Shown piece after piece: positions 7,065 to 14,454 of a stretch of 26,528 nt of DNA. The position numbers were made by a program, and so were the translations under genes. The notes under the pieces were generated by a model. It was given only the letters and a program-made list of their open reading frames with translations, ran no database searches and was not told the origin of the DNA. The DNA comes from JBBQTQ01 sp038213135 (GTDB taxonomy: Bacteria > Actinomycetota > Thermoleophilia > Gaiellales > Gaiellaceae). The stretch lies in assembly GCA_038213135.1 (NCBI GenBank), contig JBBQTQ010000034.1, forward strand, positions 1 through 26,528, given 5' to 3'. Each line of letters opens with the position of its first letter. The first letter of the stretch is position 1.

Positions 7065-7990
7065 GCGCCGGCGCGCATCGGCGCGGCGAAGTCGAGCCAC
7101 TGCGCCCAGCGCTCGGTGCGCCCGCGCACCGTGTTCAGGTAGGCCTCCTGGATTGCGCGCGTGACGGGACCGGGCGGGCCGACCTCGTAGCCGTCGACCG
7201 AGCGAATCGGCGTCACCTCGGCGGCGGTGCCGCACATGAAGATCTCGTCCGCGAGATAGAGATCGGTGCGGATCAGCTGCTTCTCGACGACCGAGTAGCC
7301 GAGATCCTGGCCCATCTGGATGATCGTGTCGCGCGTGATTCCAGGCAGGATCGAGGCGGAGAGGTCAGGCGTCGTAATCACACCGTCGCGGATCACGAAG
7401 ATGTTCTCGCCCGAGCCGTCCGCGACGTAGCCGTCGTCGGTGAGCAGGATCGCCTCGTCGTAGCCGGCGCGCTGCGCCTCGTGGACGGCCAGCATCGAGT
7501 TGAGGTAGACGCCGGTTGCCTTGGCGACGTGCGGGATCACGTTCGGGCCGACCCGGCGCCAGGAGGAGATCATCGCCCGGATCCCGAGCCGCATTCCCTC
7601 CTCGCCGAGGTAGGGCGCCCACGGCCAGCTCATGATCACGGTCTCGATCGGGTTGCCGCCCGCGTGGACGCCCAGCTCGCCGTAGCCGTAGAAGACGATC
7701 GGCCGCAGGTAGCACTCGGGCAGCCCGTTGACGGCGATCACGTCGAAGCAGGCCGAGCGCAGGTCCTCGACGGAGTACGGCACCTCCATTCCGATCAGCT
7801 TCGTCGAGTTGAGGAGCCTCCGGAGGTGGTCGCGGAGCCGGAAGACGGCCGGGCCGCGAGGGGTCTCGTAGCAGCGGATTCCCTCGAACGCGCCGGTGCC
7901 GTAATGGAGGCCGTGCGCGCCTACGTGGATCTTGGCGTCGGCCCAGTCGACCAGCTCCCCGTTCATCCAGATCTTCTCGGTCTCGCGCAT
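7061..7990 (-). CDS. ilvE: Branched-chain amino acid aminotransferase
   Basis: Class IV PLP enzyme that interconverts leucine, isoleucine and valine with their 2-oxo acids, using glutamate/2-oxoglutarate. The 309-residue protein has GLHYGTGAFEGIRCY (27-41), RPIVFYGYGELGVH, the Schiff-base Lys157 in HVAKATGVYLNS, and the family signature GYVADGSGENIFVI. The ATG at 7988-7990 has a near-perfect ribosome-binding site AAGGAGG (7996-8002) five bases upstream, which rules out the longer frame. It follows the YbaK-like gene by 17 nt and is coupled to the DegT-like gene through a GTGA overlap. D-amino-acid and aminodeoxychorismate lyase relatives share this fold, but the active-site context fits IlvE best. 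Confidence 0.94.
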   Translation of the reverse strand: MRETEKIWMNGELVDWADAKIHVGAHGLHYGTGAFEGIRCYETPRGPAVFRLRDHLRRLLNSTKLIGMEVPYSVEDLRSACFDVIAVNGLPECYLRPIVFYGYGELGVHAGGNPIETVIMSWPWAPYLGEEGMRLGIRAMISSWRRVGPNVIPHVAKATGVYLNSMLAVHEAQRAGYDEAILLTDDGYVADGSGENIFVIRDGVITTPDLSASILPGITRDTIIQMGQDLGYSVVEKQLIRTDLYLADEIFMCGTAAEVTPIRSVDGYEVGPPGPVTRAIQEAYLNTVRGRTERWAQWLDFAAPMRAGA

Positions 7991-8007
7991 CTGGGCCTCC
8001 TTGAATG

Positions 8008-8460
8008 TTAGTCGTCGAGTACGAGGTCGAGCGGGCGTGCGCGCGACAGGCGCACGAGCTCGGCGGGTGAGAGTCCAGCCATGTGGTGCTCGGATCCTGC
8101 CCCGATCCACACGATCTGATGTACGAGCAGGTTGCGCTCGATCAGGACGCGCTCGATCGCCGGTAGCGGGAACGGTGCGACGGCGCCCGGGCGGAAGCCC
8201 GTCAGCTCCTCGACCCGCTCGGCGGGGGCGACCTTGGCGCGAGCGGTGCCGAGCGCGGCGGCGACCTTCTCCGGATCCGCCCGGCGGTCACCGGGGACCA
8301 TCGCGAGTGCCGGCCCGTCGTCGTCCTCGAACACGAGCGACTTGACGATCTGGCGCAGCTCGCAGCCGACCGCGTCGGCCGCGGCCTGCGCGGTCGGTGT
8401 CCCCTCCGGGAACTCTTCGATGCGAGCCTGGGCACCCGAGGCGCGCAGGAAGGCGCTCAC
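8008..8460 (-). CDS. YbaK/ProX-type aminoacyl-tRNA deacylase
   Basis: Editing-domain protein that hydrolyses mischarged tRNAs in trans (YbaK/EbsC, PF04073). Seen: an ARIEEFPEGTPTAQAAADAVGC stretch split across 12-33, QIVKSLVFEDDDGPALAMVPGDRRAD with the conserved Lys40, and GAVAPFPLP plus EHHMAGLSPAELVRLS near the C-terminus. The GTG at 8458-8460 is the only canonical start. However, in-frame codons back to a CTG at 8488-8490 encode a sequence (TGWPEPVERV) that resembles family N-termini, and this CTG would overlap the serA TGA as CTGA, just as neighbouring genes overlap by GTGA and TTGA. The true start may therefore be CTG at 8490. Specificity (Cys-tRNA-Pro or other) cannot be read. Confidence 0.87.
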   Translation of the reverse strand: MSAFLRASGAQARIEEFPEGTPTAQAAADAVGCELRQIVKSLVFEDDDGPALAMVPGDRRADPEKVAAALGTARAKVAPAERVEELTGFRPGAVAPFPLPAIERVLIERNLLVHQIVWIGAGSEHHMAGLSPAELVRLSRARPLDLVLDD

Positions 8461-8486
8461 GCGCTCGACAGGTTCGGGCCAGCCGG

Positions 8487-10043
8487 TCAGCGGAGGCGGA
8501 TGAAGCGCGCGTCGTCGAAGCCCTGGGCTCGGATCGCGGCGATCAATTTGGCGGGCGGCTCGCTGTCGATCGAGAGGGCCATCAGCGCCTTGCCGCCGCG
8601 GCGCGAGCGCGAGACCGCCATCTGCGCGATGTTGATTCCCGCGTCGCCGAAGGTCGTGCCGACGCGGCCGATCACCCCGGGTAGGTCGTCGTAGCGGAAA
8701 AAGACCATGAGCGGCGCGAGCTCGATGTCGATCTCGAAGCCGAGCGCGCCGACGAGCCAGTGGCGGTTGTCGCGGCCGATGATCGTGCCCGAGACGACCG
8801 TGTCGTCGACGGTCACTCGCACGAGGTTGGTGAAGGCGCCGGTGCCGCGCCGCTTCTCCTCGTTCACCTCGATCCCGCGCTCGTCGGCGATCAGCGGCGC
8901 GTTCACGTAGTTCACGTCCTGGTCGACGCGGCCCTGGAAGGCGCCGTTCAGGACGGCGACCGTGAGGAGGCGCGTGTCGTAGGCGGAGAGGACGCCGTAG
9001 TAGGAGATCGAGATCCGCTGGGCGACCCCGCCGACGAGCTCCATCGCCAGGCCGCCGAGCTTCGCGGCGAGCGGGATGTACGGACCGAGCACCTCCATGT
9101 CCTCCGCCCGGATCGCGGGGATGTTGACCGCGTTCGTGACGACGCCGCCTTCGAGCGCAGCGGCCACCTGCTCGGCGACGATGATCCCGGCCCGGTCCTG
9201 GGCCTCGGCGGTCGAGGCGGCCAGGTGCGGCGTGACGACCACGTTGTCGAGCTCGAGCAGCGGGCCGGAGTAGGGCTCGGCGGAGAAGACGTCGAGGGCG
9301 GCGGCCGCCACCTTGCCCGAGCGGAGCGCATCGAGCAGCGCGTCCTCGTCGACGAGCTCGCCGCGGGCGGCATTCACGACCCGGACTCCGTCGCGCGCCT
9401 CGGCGAGCGCCTCCGCGTCGAGGAATCCTCGCGTGTCTTCGGTCAGCGGCAGATGCAGCGTCAGAAAGTCGGCGCCGCGGAGAACCTCGACGGGATCCTC
9501 GGCGCGCTCGACGCCGAGCTCGCGGAAGCGTTCCTTGGCGACGAAGGGGTCGTACGCCAGCACGCGCAGCTCGAGGCCGAGCGCGCGGCGGGCGACCTGC
9601 TGGCCGATCCGGCCGAAGCCGAGCACGCCGAGGGTCTTGCCGGCAAGCTCGATCCCGCCGTAGCGCGACCGCTCCCAGCGCCCCTGCTTGAGCGCGGCGT
9701 GCGCCTGCGGGATGTTGCGCGAGAGGGCGAGCAGGAGGCCGACCGTGTGCTCGGCCGCGGAGAGGACGGTCGACTCCGGCGCGTTCGCGACGACGATGCC
9801 CTGGCGGGTCGCCGCCTCGAGGTCGACGTTGTCGACGCCGACCCCGGCGCGGCCGATCACCTTCAGGCGCTCGCCGCGCGCGATCAGCTCGGCGGTCAGC
9901 TTCGTCGCGGAGCGAACGACGATGCCGTCGTAGCGGCCGATGATCTCTGCGAGGTCCGAGTCCGTGTCGACGTCGACCTCGAAGCGCTCGCGCAGCAGCT
10001 GGATGCCCGGCTCGGCGATCTGCTCTCGGACGAGGACCTTCAA
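8487..10043 (-). CDS. serA: D-3-phosphoglycerate dehydrogenase
   Basis: First step of serine synthesis: oxidises 3-phosphoglycerate with NAD+. The 518-residue product is the long form with NAD-binding GFGRIG (142-147), the Arg227/Glu256/His273 catalytic set (NAARGELVDED, SAEP, TPHLAAS), an allosteric substrate-binding domain and a C-terminal ACT domain (about 445-518), as in the mycobacterial enzyme. The ACT domain usually gives feedback inhibition by serine. The start is TTG at 10041-10043: it overlaps the upstream aminotransferase stop as TTGA and begins the standard KVLVRE N-terminus. The longer frame to 11072 is a shadow of the preceding gene. Confidence 0.95.
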   Translation of the reverse strand: MKVLVREQIAEPGIQLLRERFEVDVDTDSDLAEIIGRYDGIVVRSATKLTAELIARGERLKVIGRAGVGVDNVDLEAATRQGIVVANAPESTVLSAAEHTVGLLLALSRNIPQAHAALKQGRWERSRYGGIELAGKTLGVLGFGRIGQQVARRALGLELRVLAYDPFVAKERFRELGVERAEDPVEVLRGADFLTLHLPLTEDTRGFLDAEALAEARDGVRVVNAARGELVDEDALLDALRSGKVAAAALDVFSAEPYSGPLLELDNVVVTPHLAASTAEAQDRAGIIVAEQVAAALEGGVVTNAVNIPAIRAEDMEVLGPYIPLAAKLGGLAMELVGGVAQRISISYYGVLSAYDTRLLTVAVLNGAFQGRVDQDVNYVNAPLIADERGIEVNEEKRRGTGAFTNLVRVTVDDTVVSGTIIGRDNRHWLVGALGFEIDIELAPLMVFFRYDDLPGVIGRVGTTFGDAGINIAQMAVSRSRRGGKALMALSIDSEPPAKLIAAIRAQGFDDARFIRLR

Positions 10044-11194
10044 ACGGTTGCCGGCTCGGCCCACGCCTCGAGCGCGCGCGTGACCGCCACTCCGCGCTCG
10101 ATGTCGGCGCCCGCCTGCGTCAGGCCGAGCTCGACCGCCGCGAGAGCCGTCGTGATGTCGAACACGTCGAAGTAGCCGATGTGGCCAATCCGGAAGACGC
10201 GGCCCTTGAGCGGCCCCTGACCGTCGGTCAGCGTGACTCCGAGCCGCTCGTTCAGGTCGTTGATCAGCTCGGTCGAGCTGACGCCGTCGGGGGTCAGTGC
10301 GGCGGTGACGACGGCGGAACGATCCTCGTCCGGGGAGAAGAGCTCGAGTCCCATCGCCTTTAGCCCCTCGCGGCAGGCGCGGCCGAGGCGGCGGTGGCGC
10401 TCGAAGGCCGCTTCGAGGCCCTCGTCGAGGATCAGGCCGAGGGCGACGTTGAGCGCGGCGACGAGCGAGACGGCCGGCGTGAAGGCGGAGTCGAGCTTGT
10501 CCTGCGCCTTGCGCGTGCGCTCCCAGTCGAAGTAGTAACGGGGCGACGAGGTCTTGCCCTGCGTCGTCCAGACGGCGTCCGACACGGAGGCCATCGCGAG
10601 GCCGGGCGGGGTCATCAGCGCCTTCTGCGAGCCGGCGCAGGCCACGTCGATCCCCCAGGCGTCGACCTCGAGCGGCACGGCGCCGAGGCTCGAGACCGCG
10701 TCGACGACAACGTGCGCGCCGGAAGGCCGGGCCGCCGCGGCCAGCGCCTGGATGTCTGCGACGACTCCGGTCGAGGTCTCGGATTGCGTCAGGAAGACCG
10801 CCCGCGCCCCGCCGAGCTCGCCGAGCCGCGCCGCGAGGTCGTCCGGCGCAGGGGTCTCTCCCCATTCGTAGCGGATCGCGTCCACCTCGCAGCCGTAGCG
10901 CTCCACCAGCTCGACCCAGCGCTCGCCGAAGTTCCCCGCCGAAACGACGACGACCCGGGCGCCGGGCGAGCAGAGGTTCGCGACGGCGGACTCCATCGCG
11001 CCCGTGCCGGAGGCCGTGAAGAGCAGGACGTCGGAGGCGGTGCGGAAGACCGCCTTCAGGCGGTCGAGACACTCGGCGAAGACCGGCCGAAAGCTCGCGC
11101 TGCGATGGTGGACGACGGCTTCGCCGAGCTTCGCGAGGACCTCGGGCGGCACGGGCGTCGGCCCAGGCGTGAAGAGATAGCGCTTCTCGGCCAT
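10040..11194 (-). CDS. Class V aminotransferase (alanine/serine-glyoxylate type)
   Basis: PLP enzyme of 384 residues. It has the N-terminal FTPGPTPVPPEVL, a TASGTGAMESA cofactor loop (60-70), VDAVSSLGAVP with Asp165, and AGSQKALMTPPGLA with Schiff-base Lys191. By sequence it is closest to alanine/serine-glyoxylate aminotransferases. Because it is translationally coupled (TTGA) to serA, and no separate serC is visible in the window, it may supply the phosphoserine aminotransferase step, or serine transamination; this is inference. The ATG at 11192-11194 lacks a ribosome-binding site, but TAACCT (11205-11210) lies ten bases upstream, so a very short leader is likely. Confidence 0.92.
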   Translation of the reverse strand: MAEKRYLFTPGPTPVPPEVLAKLGEAVVHHRSASFRPVFAECLDRLKAVFRTASDVLLFTASGTGAMESAVANLCSPGARVVVVSAGNFGERWVELVERYGCEVDAIRYEWGETPAPDDLAARLGELGGARAVFLTQSETSTGVVADIQALAAAARPSGAHVVVDAVSSLGAVPLEVDAWGIDVACAGSQKALMTPPGLAMASVSDAVWTTQGKTSSPRYYFDWERTRKAQDKLDSAFTPAVSLVAALNVALGLILDEGLEAAFERHRRLGRACREGLKAMGLELFSPDEDRSAVVTAALTPDGVSSTELINDLNERLGVTLTDGQGPLKGRVFRIGHIGYFDVFDITTALAAVELGLTQAGADIERGVAVTRALEAWAEPATV

Positions 11195-11204
11195 CGAGCC
11201 ACTG

Positions 11205-11251
11205 AGGTTAGCGACCGTGTCCGCCGGAGCCGGGACCGGTGACTGTCACCG
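11205..11251 (-). promoter_or_regulatory. Promoter and palindrome upstream of the aminotransferase-serA genes
   Basis: The 70-nt gap holds a perfect palindrome with 7-base arms, CGGTGAC-T-GTCACCG (11237-11251), and a possible -10 TAACCT (11205-11210, minus). The palindrome is centred about 37 bases upstream of the -10, near where a -35 or activator site would lie. It is a candidate operator; alternatively it is a small hairpin behind the acylase gene. Confidence 0.45.
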
Positions 11252-11264
11252 CCAAGCCCTCTTA

Positions 11265-13688
11265 CTAGGGGCGGTGCCCTGAGAAGCTGATCACCTGCTG
11301 GAAGGTCGGGCGGTTCGTCCAGCGCATCGTGTCTCGCAGCAGGCCCGGCGCGAAGTGGATCCGCTCGGCGCTGGCGTCCGCGCGCCAGGCCGCCGGGTCC
11401 GGCCCCTGGGTTGCCGCGAGCGCATTGCCGGCCGCGTCGAGCGCGGCCCAGAGCGTCACGGCACACGCCTGCGCGTTGCCGGCGCCGCAGAAGTGCGTCG
11501 AGAACGGGCCGCTCACCTGCTGCCCGAGCACGCTGCGCAGATCCTTGTCCACGTAGCCGTACCAGCCCATCAGGTACGCGGAGCCGCCCGGCCCGGGAGA
11601 GTCGTCGGGAGCCATCAGTCCGGCGAGCCGGTCGGTGGCCGGGCCGAGCGCGCCTCGCAGGACCGAGTCCGCAAGCCGAGGCCAGAAGGCGTCCATGATC
11701 GCTGCCCCCGGCTCGTCGACCTTCCCGTCGCCGTTCAGGTCGAGGCGCGTGCCGTCCCACTGCTGGAGGATCTGCAGCAGCTGCGCGTCGCGCGGGCTCG
11801 GAGCGGAGCCCTTCGCGAGCACCTGCGCAAGCAGCGGCACGAGCCGCTTGCGGAAGTCCTGCGTCGCCGCGGTGTTCATCGCGCCGACGAGGCCCGGCAG
11901 CGTGATCTTCCCCACCGGCAGCGCCGATTCGAGCATCTGGACGCGCTGCATGGAGCCGTAGGCCCAGTTGTCGTCGGACGCGCCGAAGCCGCCGCCGAGC
12001 TTGTTGTTCCAGTTGACGATCATCCCGTTCGCCGGATCGATCCCCTGCGGATGACCGGCGGTGCCGAGGAAGCCGCCCCATTCGTACGCGCCCGTGCCGA
12101 CCGTCGGCAGCTCCGGATCCGTGCCGGCCGCGCGCATCGGCAGCCGCCCACTCGAGAAGACCGCGATGTGCTTGTCGTCCGCGTAGAACCAGTTGAAGAC
12201 CACCTCGATCTGCGAAGCGGCGGCGAAGAACGTCTGCGGGGAGCGCACGCTGCCGTCGTCGTAGGCCTGGAAGCCGAGCAGGCTCAGCCCCTCGCGCCCG
12301 CGCGTCGAGCGCTCGGTCGTCAGCGCGACGCGCTGGCCGCCGGTCGTCATCGCGTAGCCGAAGACCGGGCCGTGCACCGTCTGCCAGAACGAGACCGGCG
12401 TGTCCGGGGTCGTCTGGTTCCCCTTCAGGACGCCCGCGTCGAACTGCGTCATCGCGCGGCACTCGCCGTTGAAGAGATAGTGATGGTCGTCGCCGCCGCA
12501 GAGCGTCTCGGCGAACGTGTCGATGTTGTCCGACTGGGACGACGTGGCGCTCCAGGCGTAGTCGGCGCCTCGCCCCATCACGACGTATGGGACGCCCGGC
12601 ACCAGCACGCCGCGCGCGTCGATGCCGCCGCCGTGGAGGTCCTCTTCGAGCAGAACCTCGGGGAAGAGGTAGCCGACCTGCGGCCCGGCGACGAAGAGCG
12701 GATGGCCGGTCGCCGAGCGCTTCGCCCCGATCAGCAGTGCGTTGCTCATCGCCGAGCGCGGCGCCGCCGGCAGAGCCGGCTTCGTCGCCGGCTGGAAAGA
12801 GCCGGGCGCGAGCACGACGGAGCCGGGCGCGCTCGCCGGCCGCTGGTCGTACGGGAACGAGCCCGGAACCGAGAGCGGCGCCTCGGGGTCCATGCTCTCC
12901 GCGAGATCGGAGAACGCTGCGGCGCCTCCGCTCGCGCCGAGCTGCTGCTGGAGCTGGGCGAGCAATTGCGAGTTCGCGGCCTCCCGGCCGCCGTTCGCGC
13001 CGAAGCGCGCCGCGATGATCGCCCCGATCGAGATCACGTCGTTCGCCGTCCAGGTCTGGGTCGGAATCCCCTTCGCCTTGAAGAAGCCGTTGATCCCCGC
13101 GAGGTACGAGTTGACGTCGGCGAGCGCCTGCTTGCCGCGCGCGCCCGCGGCTCTCAGGAGGTCGCTCTCGTGGGCGAGCACCGCTTCGGTGGCGGGGCTC
13201 GGCTCGAACTTGCGGCCGCTGAAGAGGACGCTGAACGCGTCGTAGCCGGGCGCGTCGACGACTGCGAGCCGGCCCGCATAGCGCATCAGCTCCATCAGCA
13301 GCCCGCGGTCCTCGGCAGTCACCCAGCCGTCCGCGTACATCAGCGCCGCGCGAGTCTTGCCCGTGACGTGCGCGACGCCGAACTTGTCGCGCAGGACGGC
13401 GACGTCGCTACGGCCGATGTCCTCCGGCTTGCCGGTGCCGCCGAACGTCTCGGGCTTGAAGAGATGGGCGAGCGTCGAGGCGGTCACCGCTCCCTTCAGC
13501 GGCGTGAGCGCGTCGTAGAGCTTCGCCTGGTCGTTTGTGTTCTTGGTGAACGACGGACTGCCGTTCTCGCCGGGGACGAGGACGTCGTAAGCCGTCGAGG
13601 CGTAGTCCTTCACTCGGGCCGCGTCCGCGCCGACTCCACCCAGTAACCCGACGGCCACCGCCGCGACACAGATCACCAAGCGCCGCAC
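11265..13688 (-). CDS. Penicillin-acylase-family Ntn hydrolase (secreted)
   Basis: An 807-residue precursor of the penicillin amidase family (PF01804), which cleaves amide bonds in beta-lactams, N-acyl homoserine lactones or other acylated compounds. Residues 1-23 are a signal peptide ending ADA. The alpha part has LRDKFGVAHV (99-108) and YADGWVTAEDRGLLMELMRYAGRL. The beta chain begins at the autocatalytic Ser315 in SAMSNALLIG, followed by GHPLFVAGPQ, VPGVPYVVMGRGADYAWSATSS and HGPVFGY. A DLNGDGKVDE loop in the C-terminal part looks like an EF-hand/calcium site, in keeping with calcium binding in this family. GTG start (13686-13688) lies six bases after TAGGGT, suggesting a leaderless mRNA. 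Substrate cannot be predicted. Confidence 0.93.
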   Translation of the reverse strand: MRRLVICVAAVAVGLLGGVGADAARVKDYASTAYDVLVPGENGSPSFTKNTNDQAKLYDALTPLKGAVTASTLAHLFKPETFGGTGKPEDIGRSDVAVLRDKFGVAHVTGKTRAALMYADGWVTAEDRGLLMELMRYAGRLAVVDAPGYDAFSVLFSGRKFEPSPATEAVLAHESDLLRAAGARGKQALADVNSYLAGINGFFKAKGIPTQTWTANDVISIGAIIAARFGANGGREAANSQLLAQLQQQLGASGGAAAFSDLAESMDPEAPLSVPGSFPYDQRPASAPGSVVLAPGSFQPATKPALPAAPRSAMSNALLIGAKRSATGHPLFVAGPQVGYLFPEVLLEEDLHGGGIDARGVLVPGVPYVVMGRGADYAWSATSSQSDNIDTFAETLCGGDDHHYLFNGECRAMTQFDAGVLKGNQTTPDTPVSFWQTVHGPVFGYAMTTGGQRVALTTERSTRGREGLSLLGFQAYDDGSVRSPQTFFAAASQIEVVFNWFYADDKHIAVFSSGRLPMRAAGTDPELPTVGTGAYEWGGFLGTAGHPQGIDPANGMIVNWNNKLGGGFGASDDNWAYGSMQRVQMLESALPVGKITLPGLVGAMNTAATQDFRKRLVPLLAQVLAKGSAPSPRDAQLLQILQQWDGTRLDLNGDGKVDEPGAAIMDAFWPRLADSVLRGALGPATDRLAGLMAPDDSPGPGGSAYLMGWYGYVDKDLRSVLGQQVSGPFSTHFCGAGNAQACAVTLWAALDAAGNALAATQGPDPAAWRADASAERIHFAPGLLRDTMRWTNRPTFQQVISFSGHRP

Positions 13689-13694
13689 GGGCCG

Positions 13695-13707
13695 ACCCTA
13701 CTACGCT
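13695..13707. promoter_or_regulatory. Back-to-back leaderless promoters (acylase / ABC exporter)
   Basis: The whole intergenic gap is 25 bp. TAGGGT on the minus strand (13695-13700) and TACGCT on the plus strand (13702-13707) are separated by one base. Each is followed by exactly six bases and a GTG start (13688 and 13714). Both transcripts would therefore begin on their start codons, and the two promoters cannot be fully occupied at once. Confidence 0.65.
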
Positions 13708-13713
13708 TGTCCC

Positions 13714-14454
13714 GTGGAGGGGGGTGCGAATGGAGCAGCCGTCACCGCGCGCGCGGTCACGCGTCGCTTCGGCCAGGGCGACACGGCGGTCGACGCCCTG
13801 CGCGGCATCGATCTCGAGGTCGGGCGCGGCAAGCTGACGGCCGTGATGGGCCAGTCCGGCTCCGGCAAGTCGACGCTGATGCACATCCTCGCGGGGCTCG
13901 ACCAGCCGACGAGCGGTGAAGTCTCGATCGCGGGCACGGAGCTCTCGCATCTTGGCGACAACGACCTCACGAAGCTCCGGCGCGAGCACATCGGCTTCGT
14001 CTTCCAGTTCTTCAACCTCCTGCCGATGCTGAACGCGGAGGAGAACATCCTGCTGCCGCTCTCGATCGCCGGCGAGAAGCCGGACGAGGCCTGGTTCGAA
14101 GACCTGCTGAAGAAGACCGGCCTCGCTGATCGTCGCAAGCACCGGCCTGCGGAGCTCTCGGGCGGCCAGCAGCAGCGCGTCGCGATCGCGCGAGCGCTTG
14201 CCTCGCGGCCCACGGTCGTGTTCGCCGACGAGCCGACGGGCAACCTGGACTCGGCCACGTCAGGCGAGATCCTGACGCTGATGCGCGCCTCGGTCGACGA
14301 CTACGGCCAGACGACCGTGATGGTCACCCACGACGCCCGCGCCGCCGCGATCGCCGACCGCATCCTCTTTCTCGCCGACGGCCTGATCGTCAAGGACATG
14401 CCTCGCTCCGATCCCCGCGAGGTGATCGCAGCGATGGACGAACTGTCCCAATGA
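13714..14454 (+). CDS. ABC transporter ATP-binding protein (MacB/LolD type)
   Basis: ATPase of 246 residues that powers the adjacent FtsX-like permease. Walker A is GQSGSGKST (46-54), Q-loop Gln98, signature LSGGQQQR (148-155), Walker B VVFADE (168-173) with NLDSATSGEIL after it, and switch His206 in VTHD. The family includes exporters of macrolides, lipoproteins and peptides that act by mechanical transmission rather than conventional channel transport. The GTG at 13714 is favoured over later starts because it sits six bases after a -10 box. The stop overlaps the permease start as ATGA (14451-14454). Confidence 0.95.
   Translation: MEGGANGAAVTARAVTRRFGQGDTAVDALRGIDLEVGRGKLTAVMGQSGSGKSTLMHILAGLDQPTSGEVSIAGTELSHLGDNDLTKLRREHIGFVFQFFNLLPMLNAEENILLPLSIAGEKPDEAWFEDLLKKTGLADRRKHRPAELSGGQQQRVAIARALASRPTVVFADEPTGNLDSATSGEILTLMRASVDDYGQTTVMVTHDARAAAIADRILFLADGLIVKDMPRSDPREVIAAMDELSQ

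Noticed and set aside
5580..7142. 520-codon plus-strand frame opposite cupin and DegT-like genes
   Set aside because: Antisense shadow; real motifs of both families are on the minus strand.
8487..11072. One 861-codon minus-strand frame that could be read as a fusion protein upstream of serA
   Set aside because: The part before 10043 is an Arg/Gly-rich shadow of the aminotransferase in another frame; serA proper begins at the TTG overlapping the upstream stop.
11355..13646. 763-codon plus-strand frame opposite the acylase gene
   Set aside because: Pure antisense shadow of a high-GC gene: no domain, Arg/Val/Glu/Asp-biased composition, no start signals; the acylase on the other strand has clear family motifs.
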